A DNA stretch of 26,236 nucleotides from assembly GCA_050692195.1 (NCBI GenBank), contig JBOGVA010000024.1, forward strand, positions 1 through 26,236. The letters run 5' to 3'. Numbering within the stretch: the stretch's first letter is position 1; every line of letters starts with the position of its first letter. The position numbers were made by a program, and so were the translations under genes. This DNA comes from JBOGVA01 sp050692195. GTDB taxonomy: Bacteria; Actinomycetota; UBA4738. Below, one piece after another: positions 1 to 7,852 of this stretch. The notes beneath the pieces are model-generated. The model ran no database searches, was not told the DNA's origin, and saw nothing but the letters and a program-made list of their open reading frames with translations.

Positions 1-1
1 G

Positions 2-124
2 GTCATGTCCGAACGCCTGGGGCATTCGTCGATCTCGATCACCCTGGACGTCTACAGCCACGCCGTACCGGCGTTGCAGAAGGACGCGGCGGACCGGATC
101 GCGGCCTTGATCTACGGGGCCTGA
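2..124 (+). CDS. Tyrosine recombinase/integrase, C-terminal fragment (5' end outside window)
   Basis: Only the last 40 codons are visible, read in the second frame from the window edge to a TGA at 122-124. They contain the end of the tyrosine-recombinase catalytic domain: the LGHSS box, whose His is the last conserved His of the active site, followed by TLDVYSH, whose Tyr is the DNA-cleaving nucleophile. The spacing and the short basic/acidic tail after the Tyr are typical of phage-type and ICE-type integrases. The gene ends 113 bp from the 3' end of a tRNA-Pro gene, the usual arrangement for a site-specific element that integrates at a tRNA 3' end. The rest of the protein and the element lie to the left. 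It is a different gene from the xerD-like recombinase at 7853-8860. Confidence 0.85.
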   Translation, partial: VMSERLGHSSISITLDVYSHAVPALQKDAADRIAALIYGA

Positions 125-144
125 CAGGACTGCTTCACGGCCCC

Positions 145-163
145 CGTTAGCATTTCGTTAGCA
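145..163. repeat. Pair of 8-bp direct repeats, candidate integrase arm-type sites
   Basis: The octamer CGTTAGCA occurs at 145-152 and again at 156-163. The starts are 11 bp apart, about one helical turn. The pair lies between the integrase stop codon and the tRNA-Pro 3' end, where arm-type binding sites of tyrosine integrases are often found. The repeat is directly visible; the binding role is inference. Confidence 0.4.
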
Positions 164-237
164 ACAGGGCGGCACGGGGCCGATCGCGGGACCGGACGGG
201 AACGGCGAAAACGGGCGTTGACCTGCGGCTTTCCTTG

Positions 238-312
238 TCGGGCCGGGCGGATTTGAACCGCCGACCTTCTGACCCCCAGTCAGACGCGCTAACCAAGCTG
301 CGCCACGGCCCG
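238..312 (-). tRNA. tRNA-Pro (anticodon GGG)
   Basis: A complete 75-nt cloverleaf can be folded on the minus strand. The acceptor stem is CGGGCCG with CGGCCCG and discriminator A at 238. The D stem is GCGC/GCGC. The anticodon stem TCTGA/TCAGA encloses the loop CTGGGGG, giving anticodon GGG. The T stem GGCGG/CCGCC carries the loop TTCAAAT. CCA is not encoded; the next bases on the minus strand are CAA. The gene begins only 12 nt after the der stop codon on the same strand, so it may be cotranscribed with der. An integrase gene ends beside its 3' end, so the 3' half probably forms part of an attachment site. Confidence 0.95.
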
Positions 313-324
313 TATGGCTCGATT

Positions 325-1680
325 CTACTTGTCCGCGCGGGCTCTCCGGTCTGCTCGACGGGATCGCCCCGGCCGGGACCTCCCCTTGCCTCGACGGGCC
401 CTGAAGAGAAGCCGCACCGGCACCCCCCCTAGGCCGAACTCCCGGCGAAGAACCCCTTCGAGGTACCTGCGGTAAGAGGGGCCAGGATCGCCCGAGCCGA
501 AGAGCACGAATGTCGGAGGCCCGGTCGAGACCTGCGTCCCGTATTGGATACGCCCGGCCCTGCGGGGTGGAGGATGAGCCGAGACGGCGGCTTGCAGCAC
601 CCGGTTGACCTCGGACGTCCGGGCCCGGCTCGACCAGGACTCGTGGACGCCGAGCAGCGCGGGGAGGATCCCTTCGACCCCCAGACCCGTCAGCGCCGAA
701 GTTCGCAGCACCGGCGTCCCGGGAAACAGCTCGAGCTCGCGCTTCAGGTCCACGAACAGCTCGCCCCGGTCCTCGCTCGGCACCAGGTCCCACTTGTTCA
801 GGGCGGCCACCAGGCCTCGGCCGGCCTCCACCACACGAGCGGCCACCCGCTTGTCCTCGCGCGTCAGTCCCTCTCGTGCATCGATCACCAGAAGCGCCAC
901 GTGGGCCGAGTCGATCGCCTGAAGGGAGCGGACCAGGCCGTAGTAGTTCACTCCTCGGGCCTCGACGTGACGCCGGAATCCGGCGGTGTCGATGAAGCGA
1001 AGATCCCGGTCGTCCACCCGCACCACCGAGTCGATGGCATCCCTGGTCGTGCCGGGCTCTTCGTGCACGACCGCGCGCTCCATCCGCACCAGCCGGTTGA
1101 ACAGGGAGGACTTTCCGACGTTCGGCCTTCCCACGAGGCAGAACCGAGGCTCACCCTCGAGTAGAGGTAGATCTCCCTCCGGGAGCAGGTCCAGGACCCG
1201 ATCGAGCAGGTCGCCGGCACCCCGCCCATGGAGGGCCGATACGGGAACAGGCTCACCCAGGCCCAGCGCACGGAACTCCGCCGCCAGCGACTCTCCTGCC
1301 TCCGAGTCCACCTTGTTGGCCACGACCAGCACCGGCACTGGGGACCGTCGCAACTGGTGGGCCAACGCTTCGTCCTCCTCGAGGATCCCCGCGGCGGCAT
1401 CGACCACGAGCAGGACGAGGTCCGAGGCTTCGGCAGCCCGGGCGGCCTGCTGGGCCACCAGGGCCTGAACTCCAACCGGGCGGGTGGTAATCCCGCCGGT
1501 GTCCACCAGGAGAAAGGTCCTTCCCCCCCACTCGGCAGGGAGCTCGACGCGATCTCTGGTCACGCCGGGGGACTCATGGGCGATCGCTCGACGCCGTCCG
1601 ACCAAGCGGTTCACCAGGGTCGACTTGCCCACGTTCGGCCGCCCCACCACGGCTACGATCGGTCCGTCCGGAGAGGTCAC
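325..1680 (-). CDS. der: Ribosome biogenesis GTPase Der (EngA)
   Basis: This is a double-GTPase ribosome assembly factor that acts on the 50S subunit. At 451 aa it has the family's usual length. The first G domain shows GRPNVGKS (about 13-20), DTGG (60-63) and NKVD (122-125). The second shows GRPNVGKS (184-191), DTAG (231-234) and NKWD (295-298). The C-terminal KH-like domain follows and ends in an Arg/Lys-rich tail. The start is a GTG whose last bases overlap the cmk TGA (GTGA), the translational coupling common in this region. It is the last protein gene of the minus-strand run, and tRNA-Pro follows after 12 nt. cmk-der adjacency is standard in actinobacteria. Confidence 0.98.
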   Translation of the reverse strand: MTSPDGPIVAVVGRPNVGKSTLVNRLVGRRRAIAHESPGVTRDRVELPAEWGGRTFLLVDTGGITTRPVGVQALVAQQAARAAEASDLVLLVVDAAAGILEEDEALAHQLRRSPVPVLVVANKVDSEAGESLAAEFRALGLGEPVPVSALHGRGAGDLLDRVLDLLPEGDLPLLEGEPRFCLVGRPNVGKSSLFNRLVRMERAVVHEEPGTTRDAIDSVVRVDDRDLRFIDTAGFRRHVEARGVNYYGLVRSLQAIDSAHVALLVIDAREGLTREDKRVAARVVEAGRGLVAALNKWDLVPSEDRGELFVDLKRELELFPGTPVLRTSALTGLGVEGILPALLGVHESWSSRARTSEVNRVLQAAVSAHPPPRRAGRIQYGTQVSTGPPTFVLFGSGDPGPSYRRYLEGVLRREFGLGGVPVRLLFRARRGKGRSRPGRSRRADRRARADK

Positions 1681-2366
1681 GGGGCCACCCCGGGCAGCGC
1701 CAGACCGACGAGCCGGAGGGTCTCGGCCAGGACCTCCTGCGGCGAGAGGGTGGTGGTGTCCAACACATGGGCATCGGGGGCGGGGGACAACGGGTTCGTC
1801 CTCGCGTCGAGCTCGTCCCTTCGGGCGACTGCCTCCCGGACGCCAGGCCCGCCCCCCCGCTCCCGCCTCCGACGATCGGCCCGCACGTCCGACACCGCTG
1901 ACAGGAAGACCTTCAGGTCGGCGTCCGGGAAGACCACCGTCCCGATGTCCCTTCCCTCGATCACACCTCCGGCCGCCCCCAGCGCGCGCTGCTTGGCCCG
2001 GAGGATCGACCGTACCCCTCCGTGCCTGGCCACCGTGGAGACCACCGCCTCCACGCGTGGCGACGCGAGCATCCGCCCCGGCCTGCCCCCATTGATCAGG
2101 AGGTCTCGAGGAGCATGATCGCGATCGAGGTCGAAGCGGAGGCTCCGCGCCATGGCTTCGAGGCCGACCTCGTCATCCGGATCCACCCCCCGAACCAACG
2201 CCGTGGCCGCAAGCGCCCGGTACATGAGGCCCGTGTTGATGTACGCAAGCCCGAGCCGAGTGGCCAGCCTTCGGGCGAGAGTGCTCTTTCCCGCGCCGGC
2301 TGGTCCATCGATGGCGATCACCGGTGCTCGGTTGGGTCGTTGCCGGGGCATGGATACGCCTAGCAT
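1677..2366 (-). CDS. cmk: (d)CMP kinase
   Basis: Cytidylate kinase phosphorylates CMP and dCMP with ATP in pyrimidine nucleotide recycling. The P-loop GPAGAGKST is near residue 21. The CMP-binding region has NTGLMYRA, where the usual form is D/N-T-G-A-M-Y-R. EGRDIGTVVFPDA and an Arg-rich lid follow, then the RD-x-x-D-x-R near the C-terminus. The 229-aa length is normal. Two starts are possible: the ATG at 2366 used here, and an ATG at 2351 that would remove five residues. Neither has a strong ribosome binding site. The stop overlaps the der start by 4 nt. About 125 bp without a gene separates it from rluB; I see no clear promoter there, though an internal one is plausible. Confidence 0.97.
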   Translation of the reverse strand: MLGVSMPRQRPNRAPVIAIDGPAGAGKSTLARRLATRLGLAYINTGLMYRALAATALVRGVDPDDEVGLEAMARSLRFDLDRDHAPRDLLINGGRPGRMLASPRVEAVVSTVARHGGVRSILRAKQRALGAAGGVIEGRDIGTVVFPDADLKVFLSAVSDVRADRRRRERGGGPGVREAVARRDELDARTNPLSPAPDAHVLDTTTLSPQEVLAETLRLVGLALPGVAP

Positions 2367-2491
2367 CCCATGCTCTGGAACGACCTCTGGAGTGGCCCCT
2401 AGGAAGTCGAGGGTTTCACGTGGAATCCCCGGTCGTCAGGCATAAGGCTCAACCTGTACGTTAGCGTCGGAGGTTCCCCAGGCGCTTCGGT

Positions 2492-3307
2492 TCAGCGCGG
2501 CGAGGCCTGGCTGATCCCGGCTACGCTGTACAGCTCGCCAACCTCCCGGGAATTCAGCGGTCGAATCTTGCCGGGGGCCAGGTTGCCCAGCCGGACCGGC
2601 CCGGTCCGCACCCGGATCAAACGCCGAACGGGAAAACCGATCGCGTCGAACATCCGGCGAACTTCCCGCTTCCGACCTTCACCCATCACGATGGCCACGG
2701 CCGACCGGTCCCTACTCCGCTGGACGGGGCCCACGCGGAGGGCTCTGGCGATGCCGTCCTCCAGAGCGATCCCCCGGGTGAGTGCTCTGGCGGCGCTTCC
2801 GGGCAGGACGCCCTCCACCTCGACCAGGTACTCCTTCTCCACGCCGAAACGAGGATGCTGGAGGCGCTCGGCCAGCGTGCCGTCGTTCGTCAGCAAGAGT
2901 AGCCCCTCGGAGTCGCGGTCCAGCCTCCCGACGGGGAAGACGCGAGGCCCGGGGGGCAGGAAGCCGGCCAGGGACCGTTTGGCATGGGGGTCTCGAATCG
3001 TCGTCGTGACGCCCGTCGGCTTGTGGAAGGCGAAGTACCGGAGGTCCGGGTGCGCGGGTATGAGCACCCCGTCGACGGTGATCTGGTCGACGCGAGGGTC
3101 GACCTTGTCTCCAAGCTGGGCGATCCTTCCCTCGATCCGTACGCGGCCCTGCTCGATCAGCTCCTCCGCTCCCCGGCGCGATCCGTACCCGACGCGTGCC
3201 AGGGTCCGTTGCAACCGCTCGGCACCCTCGGGAGGACCCGGTCCCTCGATGGCCCGTCCGGGCTCAGGCCGGTGGTGCCTCGGTTCCCTGCTCGACACCG
3301 GCCTCAC
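2492..3307 (-). CDS. rluB: 23S rRNA pseudouridine synthase, RluB/RsuA family
   Basis: The protein converts uridine to pseudouridine in the large-subunit rRNA. The N-terminal S4 RNA-binding domain begins near residue 30 (RLQRTLARVGYGSRR). The catalytic domain contains GRLDRDSEGLLLLTNDG, whose first Asp is the nucleophile in this family, and the later motif GRKREVRRMF. The position between scpB and cmk is the conserved site of rluB in actinobacteria. The chosen ATG gives 271 aa and overlaps the 3' end of scpB by 44 bp. A TTG immediately before the S4 domain is an alternative and would give a more typical N-terminus, so the first 30 residues, rich in Pro, Arg and Glu, may not be translated. Confidence 0.94.
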   Translation of the reverse strand: MRPVSSREPRHHRPEPGRAIEGPGPPEGAERLQRTLARVGYGSRRGAEELIEQGRVRIEGRIAQLGDKVDPRVDQITVDGVLIPAHPDLRYFAFHKPTGVTTTIRDPHAKRSLAGFLPPGPRVFPVGRLDRDSEGLLLLTNDGTLAERLQHPRFGVEKEYLVEVEGVLPGSAARALTRGIALEDGIARALRVGPVQRSRDRSAVAIVMGEGRKREVRRMFDAIGFPVRRLIRVRTGPVRLGNLAPGKIRPLNSREVGELYSVAGISQASPR

Positions 3308-3812
3308 TCAACAGCGGGGTAAGAGGCGGAAGGTCCGCCAGGGAGGGAAGTCCCAGCCGCTCCAGGAACACGGGGGTGGTCCCGTAGAGCGTGGCCCGGC
3401 CCGGCCCGTCGGCTCGGCCCACCTCCTCGACCAGCCCCCGATCCACCAGGGCGCGGAGGACACCGTCGGAATCAACACCTCGGATGCTCGAGACCTGATG
3501 CCTGGTCACGGGCTGCTTGTAGGCCACGATCGACAGGGTCTCGAGCGAGGCCTTGGTCAGGCGAGCATGGCGGCCGGCCACGATGAACTGCTCGACAAAA
3601 GGCGCCGCCTCCGGGTGCGTCATCAGTCTCCACCCGCCCGCCACCTCCTTGAGGACCAGGCCGGACCCGCGGCTCGCGTAGCCCGCGGCCAACTCGCCCA
3701 GCATGACCTCGACCTCCCGACGCCCCGTTTCGACCGCCTGGGCCAGGACCGAAGCAGGCAGAGGCTCGTCGGCGAGGAAGAGGATCGCCTCCAGCGCTCT
3801 CGGGGTCTCCAT
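3264..3812 (-). CDS. scpB: Segregation and condensation protein B (ScpB)
   Basis: ScpB is the winged-helix kite subunit of the SMC-ScpA-ScpB condensin that compacts and segregates the chromosome. The two tandem winged-helix domains are recognisable: LEAILFLADEPL at the N-terminus, then LETLSIVAYKQPVTR and IRGVDSDGVLRAL, ending with LYGTTPVFLERLGL, the usual end of the second domain. The ATG at 3812 was chosen because GGGAGG lies just upstream. A GTG at 3830 would add six residues and overlap the scpA stop by 4 nt (GTGA). At about 182 aa it is normal length. scpA precedes it and rluB follows. Confidence 0.96.
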   Translation of the reverse strand: METPRALEAILFLADEPLPASVLAQAVETGRREVEVMLGELAAGYASRGSGLVLKEVAGGWRLMTHPEAAPFVEQFIVAGRHARLTKASLETLSIVAYKQPVTRHQVSSIRGVDSDGVLRALVDRGLVEEVGRADGPGRATLYGTTPVFLERLGLPSLADLPPLTPLLSEAGVEQGTEAPPA

Positions 3813-3826
3813 CGACGGATCCTCCC

Positions 3827-4582
3827 TCACTTGTCACCCCGCCAGCGAACCTCGATATCCCCGAACACTCCCGCCTGGCTGAGCAGAACCTTGCCCTCAC
3901 GGTACAGCTCCAGGAGGGCGAGGAACCTCATGACGACCTCGATGCGCTCCGGGCGGTCGTCCAACAGGTCTCTGAACCGCGCTTCACGACTGAGCACCAG
4001 CCGGTCCTGGACGGAGCGGAGGGCATCCGCCAGGGAGACCCGGATGGGCGTGACGTGCGAGAGGTCGAGATCGCCCGAAGGGGTGAAGAGGCGGGCCGCG
4101 GTGGCCCCAAGGTCCTCCGTCGTGACCTTCTCCATCAGGTCCGGATAGAGATGGACGAACTCGTCGGGCGGGGCGAACGATCGGGCCACCATGAGCGCCG
4201 CCGAGCGCATCCGCTCGGCCAGCACCTCCGACATCCGCCGGAAGGCCGCCAGCTCCAGGCTCCTCGCGTACAACAAGTCCGGGGAAGCTCCACCCAGCAG
4301 GTCCTCCTCGTCCGACACCGGGGGGCGTGGGAGCAGTCGCCCCACCTTCAGCTCCAGGAGCAGCGCGCAGGTCGCCAGGAACCAAGTCGCCTCCTCGAGG
4401 GACCATTCCTCGATGGCTTGGAGACCACGCTGGACGAATCGAAGGGTGATCGGCGCTACAGGCACATCGCAGACGTCCATCTTCTGATCGAGGATGAGCT
4501 CCGCAAGCAGGCGAAAGGGCCCCGAATACAGGGGCAGCTCGACGACGAACTCGGCGCTGGACGGTCGGTCTATGCGGGCCAT
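3827..4582 (-). CDS. scpA: Segregation and condensation protein A (ScpA)
   Basis: ScpA is the kleisin that bridges the two SMC heads. The N-terminal helical domain starts immediately after the chosen ATG with FVVELPLYSGPFRLLAELI, followed by a DVCDVPVA segment and ATWFLATCALLLELK, both family hallmarks. The C-terminal winged helix includes VVMRFLALLELYREGKV, the usual SMC-head-binding end. The ATG at 4582 gives 251 aa and begins right at the domain. The open frame continues upstream to a TTG at 4666, which would overlap the end of the protease gene, and that extension has no domain content. Neither start has a convincing ribosome binding site. In mycobacteria parA precedes scpA; here a site-2 protease does. 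Confidence 0.95.
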   Translation of the reverse strand: MARIDRPSSAEFVVELPLYSGPFRLLAELILDQKMDVCDVPVAPITLRFVQRGLQAIEEWSLEEATWFLATCALLLELKVGRLLPRPPVSDEEDLLGGASPDLLYARSLELAAFRRMSEVLAERMRSAALMVARSFAPPDEFVHLYPDLMEKVTTEDLGATAARLFTPSGDLDLSHVTPIRVSLADALRSVQDRLVLSREARFRDLLDDRPERIEVVMRFLALLELYREGKVLLSQAGVFGDIEVRWRGDK

Positions 4583-4640
4583 GGTATCGGCGGGCTGCGG
4601 CACCTTCAAACATCTGCCGAGGCGCCTGAGAGCACGCCCT

Positions 4641-5291
4641 CTAGAGGATGCAGCTACCTCCCGCAACCAGAACGCAGATGCCGTTGCCGATGACGCGCAC
4701 GAAGGCGAAGATCGGCCCGGAGACGATGAAGAAGATCAGCAGCATGAACAGGGCCCCATATTGCTCGAGGTTGGTCATGACCTCCTGAGCCCGGGCGGGA
4801 AGGTACCGGGCCACCACACGGGATGCGTCCAGCGGCGGGATGGGCATGACGTTCATGGCCGCGAGGATCACGTTCACGACCACGCAGGCGGAGAGGAAGT
4901 TCCCCAGCTCTCCGCCTTCCCCCACGATTCGAAACAGCACCCCGAACAGAAAGGCCAGGGCCACGTTCGCGGCCGGGCCGGCCAGCGAGATGAGGGTGAC
5001 GTGCTGGTCCGGCCTCCTCATAGCCCAGAGGTTGAGTGGTTGAGGCTTGGCATAGGCGAAGACGAAAGGTGGCCCCCCGAACAGCACGACCAGCAGAAGG
5101 ATCGCGGGGAGGATGATGGAACCAAAAGGCTCTACGTGAGGTTTAGGGTTCAGCGTCAGGCGGCCTGATAGCTTCGGCGTGAGATCGCCGAGCCGCGTCG
5201 CCACGTATGCGTGAGCGTACTCGTGGGCAACCAGCCCGATCAGCAGGCCGACCGCCAGGTACACGACCGAGAGGATGGTGTCGAGGCTCAC
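4641..5291 (-). CDS. Site-2 protease family (M50) zinc metalloprotease, integral membrane
   Basis: This is a compact intramembrane metalloprotease of 216 aa. The zinc site HEYAH (HExxH) lies in the first membrane segment near residue 23. The third ligand motif is NVMPIPPLDASRV near 152, with LDAS where LDGG/LDGS is usual. At least five hydrophobic segments are visible, with SLAGPAANVALAF marking the second core helix. There is no PDZ or CBS domain, which places it with the short FwdE/YwhC-like S2P group rather than RseP. It starts with a GTG that overlaps the deoA TGA by 4 nt. The substrate is unknown; the neighbours give no clear hint. Confidence 0.92.
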   Translation of the reverse strand: MSLDTILSVVYLAVGLLIGLVAHEYAHAYVATRLGDLTPKLSGRLTLNPKPHVEPFGSIILPAILLLVVLFGGPPFVFAYAKPQPLNLWAMRRPDQHVTLISLAGPAANVALAFLFGVLFRIVGEGGELGNFLSACVVVNVILAAMNVMPIPPLDASRVVARYLPARAQEVMTNLEQYGALFMLLIFFIVSGPIFAFVRVIGNGICVLVAGGSCIL

Positions 5292-6649
5292 CGCTGAGCC
5301 TCCCGGGATGCCGGCCTCGCCGGCTCGTCGCCGCCGTACCAGCCGAAGATGAGTGGCGGCGCCTCCACCGGTTCCTCGCTCACCGACAGTGCCTCGCGGA
5401 CGCGTTGGGCTGCGGCGGCCGCCGACTGCTCGTCTCGGGCGTGGACGACCGCGACGGGCACGTCGTTGCCGATGCGGTCTCCGACCTTCGGGAAGAACTC
5501 GATCCCCACCGCCGGATCGACCCGGTCGGACTTGCGCATCCTCCCGGCGCCCAGCGAGGCGGCGACCCGGCCGAGGGCCTCGCAGTCGACGGCCGCAACG
5601 AAGCCATCGCCACCGCGCACGTCCAGCCGGACATCTGCCTTGGGAAGGACCGCCCAGGGATCGTCCACGACTCGAGCATCGCCGCCCTGGGCCTCCACCA
5701 TGCGGGCAAAGCGCTCCGCCGCCCTGCCCGAATCGAGCGCCCCCTCTGCCTCCGTGCGGGCCGAGTCCCGGTCCCTCCCCCTGAGGGCCGCCAAGGCCTC
5801 CCCTGCGAAGGCTACCGTCAGCTCGCGCAGCCGCCCACCTTGCTCCCCCTTGAGGACCCGGACCGCCTCCGCCACGTCCAGGGCGTTGCCGATCGCCGTC
5901 CCCAGTGGCTGGCTCATGTCCGTGACGGCAGCGCGGGCGGCCCGCTTCCAGTACTCGGCCAGGCCCACGCAGACCCGGGCCAGGCGCCCCGCTTCCTCCG
6001 GCGTTCTCATGAAGGCCCCGCTCCCCGCCTTCACGTCGAGCAGGATGAGGTCGGAGCCTATGGCGAGCTTCTTCGACATGACGCTTGCCGCGATGAGAGG
6101 GATGCTCGCCACCGTGCCCGTAGCGTCCCGGAGCGCGTACAGAGCTCCGTCCGCCGGCACCAGGTCCTTGGACTGACCCGCAACGGCGCAGCCCACCTCC
6201 CGCACCTGTGTCTCCAGCTCCTCCGGCGTCAGATCGGTTCGCAGCCCCGGGATCGATTCCAGCTTGTCCAACGTGCCACCCGTGTGCCCCAACCCTCGGC
6301 CGGACAGCTTCGCCACGGCCAGCCCCAGCGACGCGGCGAGAGGGGCGAACACGAGTGTGACGCCATCACTCACACCCCCCGTGGAGTGCTTGTCCACCTT
6401 CGGGCCGGTCACTCCGGAGAGGGGAAGCGTGGTGCCGGACTCCACCATGGCTCTGGTCACCTCGGCCGTCTCCGCTTCCGACAGCCCGTTCAGGTACGCG
6501 GCCATCAGGAACGCAGCCGCGAGGTAGTCGGGCACTTCGCCCCGGGCGTATCCGAGCACGAAAGACCCGATCTCATCCGCGGAGAGTTCCTCGCGATCCC
6601 GCTTACGGGCCACCACAGCCCGTGGGTCGAACCCGAACCGGGATGGCAC
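5288..6649 (-). CDS. deoA: Pyrimidine-nucleoside/thymidine phosphorylase
   Basis: The enzyme splits thymidine or uridine with phosphate to give the base and (deoxy)ribose 1-phosphate. The alpha domain carries the phosphate-binding motif KVDKHSTGGVSD (about 84-95) and the family signature SGRGLGHTGGTLDKLES (116-132). The C-terminal alpha/beta domain includes GDRIGNDVPVAVVHA. The 453-aa length is normal for pdp/deoA. I cannot tell from motifs whether it prefers thymidine or several pyrimidine nucleosides. It starts 3 nt after the deoB stop, and deoB converts its sugar-phosphate product, so the pair forms a nucleoside salvage module. The GTG start at 6649 is the first in frame after deoB. Confidence 0.95.
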   Translation of the reverse strand: MPSRFGFDPRAVVARKRDREELSADEIGSFVLGYARGEVPDYLAAAFLMAAYLNGLSEAETAEVTRAMVESGTTLPLSGVTGPKVDKHSTGGVSDGVTLVFAPLAASLGLAVAKLSGRGLGHTGGTLDKLESIPGLRTDLTPEELETQVREVGCAVAGQSKDLVPADGALYALRDATGTVASIPLIAASVMSKKLAIGSDLILLDVKAGSGAFMRTPEEAGRLARVCVGLAEYWKRAARAAVTDMSQPLGTAIGNALDVAEAVRVLKGEQGGRLRELTVAFAGEALAALRGRDRDSARTEAEGALDSGRAAERFARMVEAQGGDARVVDDPWAVLPKADVRLDVRGGDGFVAAVDCEALGRVAASLGAGRMRKSDRVDPAVGIEFFPKVGDRIGNDVPVAVVHARDEQSAAAAAQRVREALSVSEEPVEAPPLIFGWYGGDEPARPASREAQR

Positions 6650-6652
6650 CGG

Positions 6653-7837
6653 CTAAGCCCCGAGCGCGGCCGCGAAGCTCGTTCCTGCCATGTCCTCCAC
6701 CTTCACCCCCAGGACATCGGCCACCGTCGCCCCCAGGTCGGCAAACGTCTCCCGGACTCCGAGGTCGACCGGCCGGTCCGTTCTACCTCCCGCCACGAGA
6801 ACCGGCGTGTACTCTCGCGTGTGATCGGTCGAGGTCGTGATCGTGGGATCACATCCGTGATCCCCAGTGATGAACAGCAGGCCTCCGCCCACCTGATTCC
6901 TGAGCTCCGGGAGGCGCCGATCGAACCGTTCGATGCAGTCCGCGTAGCCCGCCGGGTCGTTTCGATGCCCGAACTTGGTGTCGAAGTCCACGAGGTTCGT
7001 CATCACCAGTTTGGGATCGGGTCGCCCCAGGTATTCGAGCGTCAGGTCGATGCCATGGTCGTTGGAGCCCGAGTATCGGAACTCGGTCAGCCCGCGGCCG
7101 GCGAAGATGTCGCCGATCTTGCCGACACCGAAGACGGAGATGCCGGCATCTCGCACCCGGTCGAGGAGGGTCCGGCCCGGAGGGGGCACGGAGAAGTCCC
7201 GGCGGTGCGGCGTTCGAGTGAAATTGCTCGGCTGGCCGGAGAAGGGCCGGGCGATCACCCTCCCCACCCGATGCTCTCCTTGAAGGATCTCCCGCGCGAT
7301 CTCGCACCATCGGTAGAGGGTGGGAAGGGGCACCACGTCGACGTGACAGCCCACCTGGAACACGGAATCGGCGCTCGTGTACACGATGGGCCGCCCCGTC
7401 CGGAGATGCTCTTCTCCGAGCTGCCCGATGATCTCGGTCCCCGAGGCGGCCACGTTGCCCAGGACCTCACGGCCGATCGCTCGCTCGAAGGGCTCGATCA
7501 CCTCGGGAGGGAACCCGTTCGGATAGGTCGGGAACGGCCGATCCAGGATGACGCCGCAGATCTCCCAGTGGCCGGTGATGGTGTCCTTTCCGGCCGAACG
7601 CTCCGTGAGCTTCCCGTGCGCCGTCCCGGTGTCGCCGGCCGGGGGGACGCCCGCCAGCGGCGTCACGTGGCCGATCCCCAAACTCCCGAGGTTCGGTGCA
7701 TCCAGCCCGCCCACGGCCTCGGCCACGTGTCCCAAGGTGTTGGACCCGGAGTCGCCGTATGCCTCGGCGTCGGGAGCCTCACCGACCCCGAACGAGTCGC
7801 ACACGAGGAGCAGCACGCGTTCGACCGGAGCGTCCAC
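6653..7837 (-). CDS. deoB: Phosphopentomutase
   Basis: The enzyme interconverts (deoxy)ribose 1-phosphate and 5-phosphate and belongs to the alkaline-phosphatase superfamily with two Mn ions. Metal-binding motifs are visible: CDSFGVGEAPDA with the first Asp at residue 14, TGHWE near 144, and the C-terminal GDHGCDPT followed by STDHTREYTPVLV. Length is 394 aa, as usual. It begins with a GTG about 15 nt after the xerD stop codon. It acts directly after the phosphorylase encoded downstream, so together they feed pentose phosphate to central metabolism. Confidence 0.97.
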   Translation of the reverse strand: MDAPVERVLLLVCDSFGVGEAPDAEAYGDSGSNTLGHVAEAVGGLDAPNLGSLGIGHVTPLAGVPPAGDTGTAHGKLTERSAGKDTITGHWEICGVILDRPFPTYPNGFPPEVIEPFERAIGREVLGNVAASGTEIIGQLGEEHLRTGRPIVYTSADSVFQVGCHVDVVPLPTLYRWCEIAREILQGEHRVGRVIARPFSGQPSNFTRTPHRRDFSVPPPGRTLLDRVRDAGISVFGVGKIGDIFAGRGLTEFRYSGSNDHGIDLTLEYLGRPDPKLVMTNLVDFDTKFGHRNDPAGYADCIERFDRRLPELRNQVGGGLLFITGDHGCDPTITTSTDHTREYTPVLVAGGRTDRPVDLGVRETFADLGATVADVLGVKVEDMAGTSFAAALGA

Positions 7838-7852
7838 GTCGCCTCTCTACGC

